Below, piece by piece: positions 24,199 through 32,214 of a stretch of 64,000 nucleotides of DNA; within the stretch, counting starts at the first letter, position 1, and each line of letters starts with the position of its first letter. Where the stretch lies: positions 1 through 64,000 of the forward strand of contig CALXIA010000005.1 in assembly GCA_944388245.1 (NCBI GenBank), in the 5' to 3' direction. The notes under the pieces are model-generated. The model was not told the DNA's origin. It saw nothing but the letters and a program-made list of their open reading frames with translations, and made no database searches. The position numbers were made by a program, and so were the translations under genes. This DNA comes from an uncultured Gemmiger sp. GTDB taxonomy: Bacteria; Bacillota; Clostridia; Oscillospirales; Ruminococcaceae.

Positions 24199-24981
24199 CT
24201 ATCCCCTTTCCTCTTGTTCCGCCTGTTTCAGTATGGACAGCACGGCCTGGGCTATAAATTCTCCCGCCGTGTCCGGCGCGCATCGTCCCGGCAGGCCGGG
24301 CGCCGGGACAAGCCGCACCCCCAGCCGGGCGGCGGCGTCCTGATCCGCCGCGCCGTGGCCCGCCAGCTCCACCACCTTTGCCCCCGGGGCCAGCCGGGCC
24401 AGCACCGATGCGTCCACCAGCGGCGCGGGAACGGTGTTCACCACCGTGTCCGCCCCGCCGGCGGCTTCGCTCAATCGGTCGGCGTCCAGCGCCCGGCAGC
24501 CGTCCGCACGGGCAGCCGCCCGGCGGGCCGGGCACCGGTCCACCGCGGTGACCGCCGCCCCCAGCGCCAACAGACGGCGCCCCACCGCCTGCCCCACCCG
24601 GCCGTAGCCCAGCAGCAGCACCGGCGAACCCCACAGGGTCCTGCGGCGATCCTGCAGCAGCAGGGCCAGGCAGCCCTCGGCGGTGGGAATGGCGTTGAGC
24701 ACTGCCAGTTCCTCCCACTCCATATAATCCCGCAACACAAATCCGGCCGCCCGGGCCAGCGCCGCCGCGCCCGGACTTACCGCCCCGCCAAACAGCTGCG
24801 TTCCCGGTCTGGCCCGGGCCAGCGCCAGCGCCAGGTCGGGCGAATTTTCCCCCAGCCGGACCCCCAGCAGGATGCAGTCCGCTTTCTCCGGCTCCGCCAG
24901 GGTCTGGCCCGCCCCGGCCAGCGCCCGGGCGGCAGCCCGCATCCGCGCGTCCTCACCCAATACCGCAAATCGCTTGTTCAT
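24199..24981 (-). CDS. dpaA: Dipicolinate synthase subunit A
   Basis: 260 residues. The N-terminal block KRFAVLGEDARMRAAARALA is typical of DpaA (SpoVFA). A central NAD(P)-binding Rossmann motif VLLLGYGRVGQAVGRRL follows, then TVVNTVPAPLVD and VVELA. It is the dehydrogenase-like subunit that works with DpaB. The ATG at 24981 has GGAGG nine bases upstream; open frame further upstream has no support. No vegetative promoter was recognised before it, as expected for a mother-cell (sigma-K) gene, but I could not identify a convincing sigma-K promoter either. Confidence 0.92.
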   Translation of the reverse strand: MNKRFAVLGEDARMRAAARALAGAGQTLAEPEKADCILLGVRLGENSPDLALALARARPGTQLFGGAVSPGAAALARAAGFVLRDYMEWEELAVLNAIPTAEGCLALLLQDRRRTLWGSPVLLLGYGRVGQAVGRRLLALGAAVTAVDRCPARRAAARADGCRALDADRLSEAAGGADTVVNTVPAPLVDASVLARLAPGAKVVELAGHGAADQDAAARLGVRLVPAPGLPGRCAPDTAGEFIAQAVLSILKQAEQEERG

Positions 24982-25045
24982 CTGGCATCCCTCCGTCCAC
25001 GTATGCCCCATGCTATGCCGGGCAACGGCCGGTGGTGCGCAAAAA

Positions 25046-25076
25046 AACACGCCGCGGAGGCCTTCCGCGGCGTGTT
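25046..25076. terminator. Terminator of the CCA-enzyme-like gene
   Basis: ACACGCCGCGGA pairs with TCCGCGGCGTGT; on the minus strand a run of T follows (25047-25041). Confidence 0.8.
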
Positions 25077-25087
25077 TTGGTTCCGGA

Positions 25088-25915
25088 TCAGAGAAAACGG
25101 GCCAGACTGCGGCCCAGCTGGGCAAGCACCGGCGCCACGTTCAGCTGTGGCTGCTCCACCACCACCTTGAGCAACAGGGTCAGCACCTTGCCGGCCTTGC
25201 GGGCGCCGACCCCCGCGGCCAGAAGTTCCGCCCTGGTCACGGCCAGCTGCTCCACCCGGAAGGGCTCCCGGCTCATCACCAGTTCCCGGTAGAGCCCGGC
25301 CACCAGATCCCAACCGGGGGCCAGCAGCCCGAACAGCGCGGCCATCTCGTCGCCGGGCAGGGGTTCGCCGTCCGCCAGGCAGCGTTTGAGGGCCAGCCGG
25401 TCGGCCGGGGGCCCGCCCTGGAACAGTTCATCCAGCCGGGCATAGTCCTGGCAGAAGCTCTGCCCCAGCTTCATGCGGCGGGCGGCCTGTTCGGCGTCGG
25501 CCCCGCACAATCGCAGAAACAGCCACCAGCGGCTGAGCAGCCCGGACGGCGCCTGGGCCAGCGGATGCAGGCAGGCACAGCCCCGGATCCCCACGCCCCG
25601 CAGGCCGCCCGCCTGTACCAGCGGGGCCAGCGCCTGGGGGCAGGGGCCGGTAAGGGCACGGTTCAGCTCGTCCCGCACCAGCAGCGGGTCGGCATGGACC
25701 AGCCTGGGGGCCGCGTCCATGGCGGCGGCAAAGCAGTCCCAGTCGGCGGCGGCGCCGCTCTCCGCGGCCAGGCGGATCAGTTGCAGCGCGCGTATCGGGT
25801 CCTCAGTGAAAAAGGGGCCGGGGGCCCCGGTACAGCCCAGTACGGGGCCTTCCGAACCGGGACGGGCGCAGAACCCCTCCGGCAGGCAGGCGGGCGTGAG
25901 GGCGGATTCAGGCAT
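25088..25915 (-). CDS. CCA-adding enzyme-like protein lacking the nucleotidyltransferase head
   Basis: 275 residues that match the neck, body and tail of class II tRNA nucleotidyltransferases: FTEDPIRALQLIRLAAESG (the usual DPLRALRAIRFA element), LVRDELNRAL, and a tail with VTRAELLAAGVGARKAGKVL followed by QPQLN. The N-terminal catalytic head (GGxVRD and DxD carboxylates) is absent; the protein starts only about 40 residues before the neck. The ATG is preceded by a near-perfect GGAGGTGATCCC, so the short form is deliberately translated. It has its own extended -10 promoter. It may be an RNA-binding relic, a regulator, or half of a split enzyme. Confidence 0.7.
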   Translation of the reverse strand: MPESALTPACLPEGFCARPGSEGPVLGCTGAPGPFFTEDPIRALQLIRLAAESGAAADWDCFAAAMDAAPRLVHADPLLVRDELNRALTGPCPQALAPLVQAGGLRGVGIRGCACLHPLAQAPSGLLSRWWLFLRLCGADAEQAARRMKLGQSFCQDYARLDELFQGGPPADRLALKRCLADGEPLPGDEMAALFGLLAPGWDLVAGLYRELVMSREPFRVEQLAVTRAELLAAGVGARKAGKVLTLLLKVVVEQPQLNVAPVLAQLGRSLARFL

Positions 25916-25962
25916 GGGATCACCTCCGTGAAATACCACCGCGGCGCGGCGGTGTGGTTCTC

Positions 25963-25971
25963 ATTATAGCA
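25963..25971 (-). promoter_or_regulatory. Extended -10 promoter of the CCA-enzyme-like gene
   Basis: Minus-strand TGCTATAAT (TATAAT at 25968-25963) with no clear -35 box, divergent from murC. Confidence 0.5.
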
Positions 25972-25989
25972 AAAATTTGCCCGGAGTGG

Positions 25990-26017
25990 TTGTTTCTGTA
26001 CTTAATAATGATATAAT
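25990..26017 (+). promoter_or_regulatory. Promoter of murC
   Basis: TTGTTT (25990-25995), 16-base spacer, TATAAT (26012-26017). Confidence 0.6.
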
Positions 26018-26071
26018 GAAATACAAGACAGGCACGGCCTGCCAATACATGGCCAAAGGTGGTTTGTGGGA

Positions 26072-27448
26072 ATGGCGATCACAAGCGGGTTTAACAAAGA
26101 CCTTTTGGCGGGGGTATCCCGCCTGCATTTCATCGGCATCGGCGGCAGCGGGATGTTTCCGCTGGTGCAGATCCTGGCGTCCAAAGGATTTACCATCACC
26201 GGCAGCGACGTAAACGAGGGCAGCATCATCGACAGCGAGCGGGCCATGGGCATCCAAATCTATATGGGGCACGCGGCGGAAAATGTGCGCGGGGCGGACA
26301 TGGTGGTCTACTCGGCGGCCATTCACGAGGACAACGTGGAGCTGCAGGAGGCCGACATGCGGGGCATCCCCTGTGTGGAGCGCAGCGTCATGCTGGGCTA
26401 TGTGAGCCGGCTGTACCCCCGCAGCATCTGCGTGGCCGGCACCCACGGCAAAACCACCACCACCAGCCTGATCACCACCATGCTGGAACTGGCCGGGCGG
26501 GACCCGGCGGCGGTGATCGGCGGCAAACTGCCGCTGATCGGCGGTTACGGCAAGGCCGGCCACGGGAAGAACATCGTGGTGGAGGCCTGCGAATTTGCCG
26601 AGACCTTTTTGCGGCTGGCCCCCTCGGTGGCCGTCATCCTGAACATCGACAACGACCATCTGGACTGTTACGGCACCATGGGCAACCTGAAACTGGCGTT
26701 CCGCAAATTTGCCCTGCTGGCCAGCCACGCGGTGGTCGTCAACGCGGACGACGAGAACACCATGCAGGTGATGACCAGCATCGACCGGGACGTGCGCACC
26801 TTCGGCATCCAACGGCACGCGGACTACAAGGCCGAGAATGTGCGAGAGTACAAGCCGGGTTTCTATGAGTTTGACGTGCGGGAGTTTGGCGAGCCCTACG
26901 CCCACATCCGGATGGCCGCGCCGGGCTACCACAACATCTACAACGCCCTGGCCATGACCGCCTGCGTGCCGCTGGTGGGGCTGTGCCCCAGCGACGCGGA
27001 ACGGGCCGCCGCCAGCTTCACCGGGGCGGGCCGCCGCTTTGAGATCAAGGGCGAGGTGAACGGCGCCACGGTGGTGGACGACTACGCCCACCATCCCACC
27101 GAGGTGGGGGCCACCCTCAAGACCGCCCGGGAACTGACCACCGGCACCCTGTGGGCGGTCCACCAGCCCTTCACCTACAGCCGCACCCGCAGCCTGCTGA
27201 AGGAATTCGCCCAGGTGCTGAGCCTGGCCGACCGGGTGGTGCTGACCCCCATCATGGGCAGCCGGGAGGTGGATGACGGCAGCGTGAAGTCGGAGGATCT
27301 GGCCGCCTTGATCCCGGGCGCGGTGGTGGTGGACAGCCTGGACGCCGCCGCGCAGTATATCAAAGACAACGCCAAAGCGGGCGATCTGGTGATCACCATG
27401 GGCTGCGGCGACGTGTACAAGGCCGCCGACAAGATGGTGGCCAAATAA
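26072..27448 (+). CDS. murC: UDP-N-acetylmuramate--L-alanine ligase
   Basis: 458 residues. N-terminal Rossmann motif HFIGIGGSGM, ATP loop GTHGKTTTTSL, a UDP-MurNAc-side FLRLAPSVAVILNIDNDHLD and C-terminal DDYAHHPTEV. It adds the first L-alanine of the peptidoglycan stem peptide. The ATG at 26072 has AAAGGTGG nine bases upstream; the GTG two codons earlier is too close to that site. It stands alone between divergent and convergent neighbours, outside a division/cell-wall cluster. Confidence 0.96.
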   Translation: MAITSGFNKDLLAGVSRLHFIGIGGSGMFPLVQILASKGFTITGSDVNEGSIIDSERAMGIQIYMGHAAENVRGADMVVYSAAIHEDNVELQEADMRGIPCVERSVMLGYVSRLYPRSICVAGTHGKTTTTSLITTMLELAGRDPAAVIGGKLPLIGGYGKAGHGKNIVVEACEFAETFLRLAPSVAVILNIDNDHLDCYGTMGNLKLAFRKFALLASHAVVVNADDENTMQVMTSIDRDVRTFGIQRHADYKAENVREYKPGFYEFDVREFGEPYAHIRMAAPGYHNIYNALAMTACVPLVGLCPSDAERAAASFTGAGRRFEIKGEVNGATVVDDYAHHPTEVGATLKTARELTTGTLWAVHQPFTYSRTRSLLKEFAQVLSLADRVVLTPIMGSREVDDGSVKSEDLAALIPGAVVVDSLDAAAQYIKDNAKAGDLVITMGCGDVYKAADKMVAK

Positions 27449-27449
27449 C

Positions 27450-27481
27450 AACAAGCGGGGAGGCGCGCCTCCCCGCTTGTT
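27450..27481. terminator. Bidirectional terminator between murC and mazF
   Basis: AACAAGCGGGGAGGCG pairs with CGCCTCCCCGCTTGTT with almost no loop in DNA; it serves convergent genes. Confidence 0.75.
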
Positions 27482-27489
27482 TCGCTTTT

Positions 27490-27840
27490 TCAACTGGTGG
27501 TCAGGCCCACGCTCACCCCCAGGGCCTGGTCCACCCGCTGCTGATCCTCCGGGTCCAGCCGGCCCGCCCGCTCCCGCAGGCGGCGTTTATCCAGGGTACG
27601 GATCTGCTCCAGCAGCACGATGCTGTCCTTGGTCAGGCCGCCCCGGCCCGCTTTCAGCCCGATGTGGGTGGGCAGGCGGTTCTTGTCCTGCCGGGAGGTG
27701 ATCGCCGCGGCGATCACCGTGGGGCTGTGCCGGTTGCCGATGTCGTTCTGCAGGATCAGCACCGGGCGTATGCCCCCCTGTTCCGAACCCACCACCGGGC
27801 TCAGATCCGCGTAAAAAACCTCTCCGCGATGCACTTCCAT
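27490..27840 (-). CDS. MazF/NdoA-type endoribonuclease toxin
   Basis: 116 residues of the PemK/MazF family: VHRGEVFYADLSPVVGSEQGGIRPVLILQND, with the catalytic-loop Arg in GIRPV, and ITSRQDKNRLPTHI. The C-terminal GLTKDSIVLLEQIRTLDKRRL is very close to Bacillus NdoA (EndoA), which cuts mRNA at U/ACAU. In Bacillus it is preceded by alr and the antitoxin gene ndoAI; here the gene directly upstream is acpS and no antitoxin gene is visible within 400 bases. The ribosome binding site lies in a hairpin (27851-27877). Confidence 0.92.
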   Translation of the reverse strand: MEVHRGEVFYADLSPVVGSEQGGIRPVLILQNDIGNRHSPTVIAAAITSRQDKNRLPTHIGLKAGRGGLTKDSIVLLEQIRTLDKRRLRERAGRLDPEDQQRVDQALGVSVGLTTS

Positions 27841-27850
27841 GTACGAAACC

Positions 27851-27877
27851 CTCCCTGAAAATTTTTTGGTCAGGGAG
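27851..27877 (-). promoter_or_regulatory. Hairpin overlapping the mazF ribosome binding site
   Basis: CTCCCTGA (27851-27858) and TCAGGGAG (27870-27877) form an 8-bp stem. In the minus-strand RNA its 3-prime arm contains the AGGGAGG ribosome binding site of mazF, ten bases before the ATG. It could lower toxin translation or act as an operator. Confidence 0.5.
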
Positions 27878-27900
27878 AGTATGCCCCGGCCGGGCAGGGT

Positions 27901-28275
27901 TTATACCGTTTCCGCCACCGCAAACGCGATCGCCATTCCCCCGTCGTGGCTGATGGAAAGATGCAGCAGCAGCCGGTTCTCCTCCGCCCAGGCCTGTGCC
28001 CCGCCGCTCAGCTGGTAATAGGGCGCGCCGGACGGGCGGCGCAGCACCTGGATCTCGGCCAGCGCGAAGCCCCCGATCCCCCGCCCGGCCGCCTTGAGAA
28101 ACGCCTCTTTTGCGGCCCAGCATCCCGCCGCGCGCTCGGCCCGGCGGGACGGGGCGGTATCCTCCAGCAGGGCGCGCTCCTGCGGGCCGAACACCTTTTG
28201 GACAAAGGCCGGCCGGGCCAGGCTGGTCTGCAGCCGGTCGATGCGCACCGCATCCACCCCGATGCCCGCGATCAT
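27901..28275 (-). CDS. acpS: Holo-[acyl-carrier-protein] synthase
   Basis: 124 residues. It starts with IAGIGVDAVRIDRL (the conserved GVDxxxxxR), has AGCWAAKEAFLKAAG (the WAAKEA metal/CoA motif) and SISHDGGMAIAFAV. It attaches 4-phosphopantetheine to acyl carrier protein. The ATG at 28275 follows AAAGGGGG. The acpS-mazF pairing recalls the Bacillus acpS-alr-ndoAI-ndoA locus with the middle genes missing. Confidence 0.92.
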   Translation of the reverse strand: MIAGIGVDAVRIDRLQTSLARPAFVQKVFGPQERALLEDTAPSRRAERAAGCWAAKEAFLKAAGRGIGGFALAEIQVLRRPSGAPYYQLSGGAQAWAEENRLLLHLSISHDGGMAIAFAVAETV

Positions 28276-28300
28276 GGCGACGCCCCCTTTCATTTTTTGT

Positions 28301-28352
28301 AGTATACCACAGCCGCCGCCCCCTTGCAAACCGGGAAAAACCGTGGTATAAT
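28301..28352. promoter_or_regulatory. Divergent acpS and pheST promoters sharing one -35 box
   Basis: The palindromic hexamer TTGCAA (28324-28329) is exactly 17 bases from TATAAT (28347-28352) on the plus strand and 17 bases from TATACT (28306-28301) on the minus strand. Both half-promoters are near consensus, so the same -35 box should serve both directions. Confidence 0.75.
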
Positions 28353-28358
28353 CGGCTT

Positions 28359-28625
28359 TGTCAAACGCGTTGACAGAGGAAAGTACCCGCTGGTTTCCCG
28401 GCACAGAGAGGGGTCCCCCGGCTGCAAGGGCCCTGCGGCGAGCGGCGGCGAAGTTCCCTTTTGAGCGGCCCGGCTGAAGGCGATCGCGCTGGTAGGCGGG
28501 GACGGATTCCCCCGTTAGCGGGACAACGAGTGTTTGCTCGAGGTGTTTTGAGCAGAAATCCGGGTGGTACCGCGGAGCTTTTACCGGCTTCGTCCCTGAT
28601 GCACAGGGGCGGGGCCGTTTTGTTT
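28359..28625 (+). ncRNA. T-box riboswitch controlling pheST
   Basis: Leader RNA between the promoter and pheS. The T-box core GGGTGGTACCGCGG is at 28562-28575; its UGGU can pair with the ACCA end of tRNA-Phe. The probable specifier TTC (28454-28456) lies in the loop context GAAGTTCCC. The terminator CGGCTTCGTCCCTG / CAGGGGCGGGGCCG (28585-28617) is followed by TTTTGTTTTG. Uncharged tRNA-Phe should stabilise the antiterminator and turn on pheST. Confidence 0.93.
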
Positions 28626-28681
28626 TGCTCCCCGCCCGAACACGCCGCCCCGCGCGGCACAACGGAAGGAGCAGAAGAATC

Positions 28682-29704
28682 ATGCAACAGATCATTGACC
28701 AGCTGACCGCCCAGGCCGGCGCGGCCCTGGCCGCGGCGCAGGACCGGCAGAGCCTGGCCGCCTTCTGGCAGGAGTACCTGAGCCGCAACGGCAAGGTGGC
28801 GGGCCTGATGAAGGAACTGCGCAACGTGGCCCCGGAGGAGCGCCCCGCCGCCGGCAAGATCATCAACGACTGCAAGGCGAAGCTGACCGCCGACTACGAG
28901 GCCGCCTCCGCCCGCATCGAGGCGGCGGAACTGGCCCGGCGCAACGCCGCCGAGGCGGTGGACATCACCCTGCCGGCCAAGATGCGGCCGCTGGGCGGGC
29001 TGCATCCCATCACCCTGGTGAAAAACCAGATCATCGACGTGTTCGCCGGGATGGGCTTTGAGGTGTACGAGGGGCCCGAGATCGAGGACGATGACCACAA
29101 CTTCACCCGGCTGAACGTGCCCCGCAACCATCCCGCCCGGGACATGCAGGACACCTTCTATGTGACCGACGATCTGCTGCTGCGCACCCAGACCAGCCCG
29201 GGCCAGATCCGCACCATGGACGCGGAGAAGCCCCCCATCAAGGTGCTGGTGCCGGGGCGCGTGTTCCGCAGCGACAGCGACGCCACCCACAGCCCCATGT
29301 TCCACCAGATGGAGGGGCTTGTGGTGGACAAGGGCATCACCCTGTGCGATCTGCAGGGCATGCTGGACAAGCTGGTGCAGGCCCTGTTTGACGAGAATTC
29401 CCGCACCCGGCTGCGGCCCAGCTACTTCCCCTTCACCGAGCCCAGCGTAGAGGTGGACGTGAGCTGCTGTGAGTGCGGCGGCAAGGGCTGCCCCCTGTGC
29501 AAGGGCACCGGCTGGATCGAGGTGCTGGGCGGCGGCGTGGTGAACCGGAAGGTTCTGGCCAACTGCGGCGTGGACCCGGACGTGTACTCCGGCATCGCCT
29601 TCGGCATCGGCATCGAACGGATCGCCATGCTCAAGTACGGCATCAACAACATCGGCCTGCTGTTTGAAAACGATCTGCGTTTTCTGCGGCAGTTCCAGGA
29701 ATAA
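28682..29704 (+). CDS. pheS: Phenylalanine--tRNA ligase alpha subunit
   Basis: 340 residues. N-terminal coiled coil, then class II synthetase motifs: [21 protein letters not shown] (motif 1), [20 protein letters not shown] (motif 2) and [14 protein letters not shown] (motif 3). A Cys-rich zinc-ribbon-like stretch [19 protein letters not shown] lies near residue 260, as in many bacterial PheS. It forms the alpha2-beta2 enzyme with PheT, 15 bases downstream. The ATG follows GGAAGGAG at ten bases. Controlled by the T-box upstream. Confidence 0.97.
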   Translation: MQQIIDQLTAQAGAALAAAQDRQSLAAFWQEYLSRNGKVAGLMKELRNVAPEERPAAGKIINDCKAKLTADYEAASARIEAAELARRNAAEAVDITLPAKMRPLGGLHPITLVKNQIIDVFAGMGFEVYEGPEIEDDDHNFTRLNVPRNHPARDMQDTFYVTDDLLLRTQTSPGQIRTMDAEKPPIKVLVPGRVFRSDSDATHSPMFHQMEGLVVDKGITLCDLQGMLDKLVQALFDENSRTRLRPSYFPFTEPSVEVDVSCCECGGKGCPLCKGTGWIEVLGGGVVNRKVLANCGVDPDVYSGIAFGIGIERIAMLKYGINNIGLLFENDLRFLRQFQE

Positions 29705-29719
29705 GGAGGGCGCCACACC

Positions 29720-32134
29720 ATGAAACTGCCTTACAGCTGGCTGAAACAATACGTAGATATCGACATCTCCCCGGAAGAACTGGAAAAGCGGCTGTTCTCC
29801 TGCGGGTTTGAGGTGGAGGAGCGGATCGACCTGGCCGCCGGGATCTCCCGGGTGGTGGTGGGTCAGATCACCCACATGGAAAAGCAGGAGGGCACCGACC
29901 ATCTGCACGTCTGCACTGTGGACTGCGGCGACGAGTACGGCCATGACCTGATCATCAGCACCGGCGCGCCCAACATCTTTGCGGGGGCCAAGGTGCCGGT
30001 GGCGCTGGACGGGGCCACCCTGCCCGGCGGCATCACCATCAAAAAGCGCAAGATGCGCGGGGTGGAGAGCAACGGCATGATGTGCTCCGGCGAGGAATTG
30101 GGCCTGACCGAGGACCTGTACCCCGGCGCCGAGGTATACGGCCTGCTGATCCTGCCGGAGGACACCCCGCTGGGCGCGGACATCTGCGGCGTGGTGGGGC
30201 TGAACGACACCATCTTTGACCTGTCCATCACCTCCAACCGGCCGGACTGCCAGTCCATCCTGGGCATGGCCCGGGAGGTGGCGGCTCTGCTGGGCAAGCC
30301 GCTCAAGATGCCCGCCACCGACTACACCGTGACCGGCGAAGGGGACGAGAGCATCCGGGTGCAGGTGGACGCGCCGGATCTGTGCCCCCGGTATCTGGCC
30401 CACTATGTGCGGAACATCCGCCCCGGCACCTCCCCCCGTTGGATGCGCCGCAATCTGGCGCTGGCCGGGCTGCGCAGCATCAGCAACGTGGTGGACATCA
30501 CCAACTATGTGCTGCTGGAGATCGGCCAGCCCATGCACGCCTTTGACCTGGACAAGGTGGCCGGCCGCCACATCACCGTGCGCCGCGCCGCCCCCGGCGA
30601 GAAGATCGTGACCCTGGACGAGAAGGAGTTCACCCTGACCGAGAACAACCTGGTCATCAGCGACGAGGAAAAGCCGGTGGCTCTGGCCGGCGTGATGGGC
30701 GGGCTGAACAGCGGCATCAGCGACGACAGCCGTCAGCTGCTGTTCGAGTGCGCCACCTTCGCCCGGGACTGCGTGCGCAAGACCAGCCGCGCTTTGGGCC
30801 AGAGCAGCGATTCCAGCGCCCGGTACGAAAAGGGTGTGGACCAGTACAGCACCGAGCTGGGGCTGCGCCGGGCCCTGCACCTGATCCAGGAACTGGACTG
30901 CGGCGACATCACCCCCACCTGCTTTGACTGCGGCGGGGAGAACACCCCCGCCCCCACCGTGGTGAAAGCGACCCCCGCCCAGATCAACGGGGTGCTGGGC
31001 ATCGAGGTGCCCGCCGACGCCATGAAGGAGATCCTGCGGCGGCTGGAGTTCACGGTGGAGGAGAAGGACGGCGTCTGGACCGTGACCGCCCCCCGCTACC
31101 GGGAGGACATCGAGGGTTATCCCGACCTGGCCGAGGAGGTCATCCGGGAATACGGCTACGACCATCTGGTGCCCACCTTCCTCAAGACCGCGGCGGTGAC
31201 CACCGGCGGGCTGAACGCCGCCCAGAAGGCCCAGATGAAGCTGAAACGGCTGCTCTGCGGCCAGGGCTGCTTTGAGGCCTCCACCCTGGCCTTCTACTCC
31301 CCCGCCGATCTGGATGCGCTGCATCTGCCTGCCGACGACCTGGCCCGCCGGGTCATTCCCATCCTGAACCCGATCAGCGTGCATCTGTCCATCATGCGCA
31401 CCCTGCTTGCGCCCTCCATGCTCAAGGTGATCGTGGACAACCTGAAAAAGGGCAACGGTGCGGGCCGGCTGTTTGAGATGGGCAACGTGTACCTGCCCAA
31501 ACAGCTGCCGCTGACCGAACTGCCCAAGGAGCGGATGACCCTCTGCCTGGGTGTATTTGGCCCGGAGGAGGACTTCTTCACCGTGAAAGGGCTGATGGAG
31601 GCCATCGGCCAGGCCTTCGGCGTGGCGCTACGGTACGAGCGGGACCAGGTATGCTGGCTGCATCCGGGCATGACCGCCTCGGTGTGGTGCGGCGATGTGA
31701 AGGTCGGCGTGTTCGGCAAGCTGGCCAACGAGGTGACCGCCGAACTGAAGATCGCCAAGGACGAGAAGGCCGGCCAGAACATCTACCTGGCCGAACTGGA
31801 CTGGGAAGCCTTCACCGGCTGTGTGCCCGCCCTGGTGCGGTACAAGCCGCTGAGCGAGTTCGCCCCCGTGCGCCGGGACCTGGCGCTGGTCTGCGACGAG
31901 GCGGTGGCCTGCGGCGAGATCGAGGCCTGCATCCGCGGCGCCAGCAAGCTGGTGACCGACACCGCCCTGTTCGACCTGTACCGGGGCGACCGGCTGGGCG
32001 CGGGCAAGAAGAGCCTGGCCTTCACCCTGACCTTCCACGCGGACGACCGCGCCCTCACCGACGAGGAAGTGGACACGGCGGTACGCAAGGTATTGAAGCA
32101 GCTGAACGGCATGGGGGTCACCCTGCGCAGCTGA
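29720..32134 (+). CDS. pheT: Phenylalanine--tRNA ligase beta subunit
   Basis: 804 residues with the full bacterial layout: N-terminal tRNA-binding OB fold (VVGQITHMEKQEGTDHLHVC, TGAPN), B3/B4 editing domain, B5 domain (near 400-470), catalytic-like core and C-terminal FDX-ACB anticodon-binding domain (YKPLSEFAPVRRDLALV to HADDRALTDEEV). AAGGAGG precedes the ATG. It completes the operon and is followed by a strong terminator. Confidence 0.97.
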   Translation: MKLPYSWLKQYVDIDISPEELEKRLFSCGFEVEERIDLAAGISRVVVGQITHMEKQEGTDHLHVCTVDCGDEYGHDLIISTGAPNIFAGAKVPVALDGATLPGGITIKKRKMRGVESNGMMCSGEELGLTEDLYPGAEVYGLLILPEDTPLGADICGVVGLNDTIFDLSITSNRPDCQSILGMAREVAALLGKPLKMPATDYTVTGEGDESIRVQVDAPDLCPRYLAHYVRNIRPGTSPRWMRRNLALAGLRSISNVVDITNYVLLEIGQPMHAFDLDKVAGRHITVRRAAPGEKIVTLDEKEFTLTENNLVISDEEKPVALAGVMGGLNSGISDDSRQLLFECATFARDCVRKTSRALGQSSDSSARYEKGVDQYSTELGLRRALHLIQELDCGDITPTCFDCGGENTPAPTVVKATPAQINGVLGIEVPADAMKEILRRLEFTVEEKDGVWTVTAPRYREDIEGYPDLAEEVIREYGYDHLVPTFLKTAAVTTGGLNAAQKAQMKLKRLLCGQGCFEASTLAFYSPADLDALHLPADDLARRVIPILNPISVHLSIMRTLLAPSMLKVIVDNLKKGNGAGRLFEMGNVYLPKQLPLTELPKERMTLCLGVFGPEEDFFTVKGLMEAIGQAFGVALRYERDQVCWLHPGMTASVWCGDVKVGVFGKLANEVTAELKIAKDEKAGQNIYLAELDWEAFTGCVPALVRYKPLSEFAPVRRDLALVCDEAVACGEIEACIRGASKLVTDTALFDLYRGDRLGAGKKSLAFTLTFHADDRALTDEEVDTAVRKVLKQLNGMGVTLRS

Positions 32135-32164
32135 TTTCGTTTTCCTGCCAAAGACAAGCAAAAA

Positions 32165-32196
32165 GCACCCGTCGCAACGGCTGTTGCGACGGGTGC
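32165..32196. terminator. Bidirectional terminator between pheT and the pseudokinase
   Basis: GCACCCGTCGCAAC pairs with GTTGCGACGGGTGC around GGCT; T-rich sequence follows in both directions. Confidence 0.85.
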
Positions 32197-32214
32197 CTTT
32201 GTTTGAATGGGTTT

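Noticed and set aside
24982..25045. Sigma-K promoter for dpaAB
   Set aside because: CATACGT and CATAGCA sequences are present but neither gives a convincing -10 with a correctly placed -35.
27841..27900. A short antitoxin gene between acpS and mazF
   Set aside because: The gap is only 60 bases and contains the hairpin and ribosome site; there is no frame long enough.
28361..31384. Open frame of about 1000 codons antisense to pheS/pheT
   Set aside because: pheS and pheT are unmistakable on the other strand; the antisense product is low-complexity His/Gly/Val.
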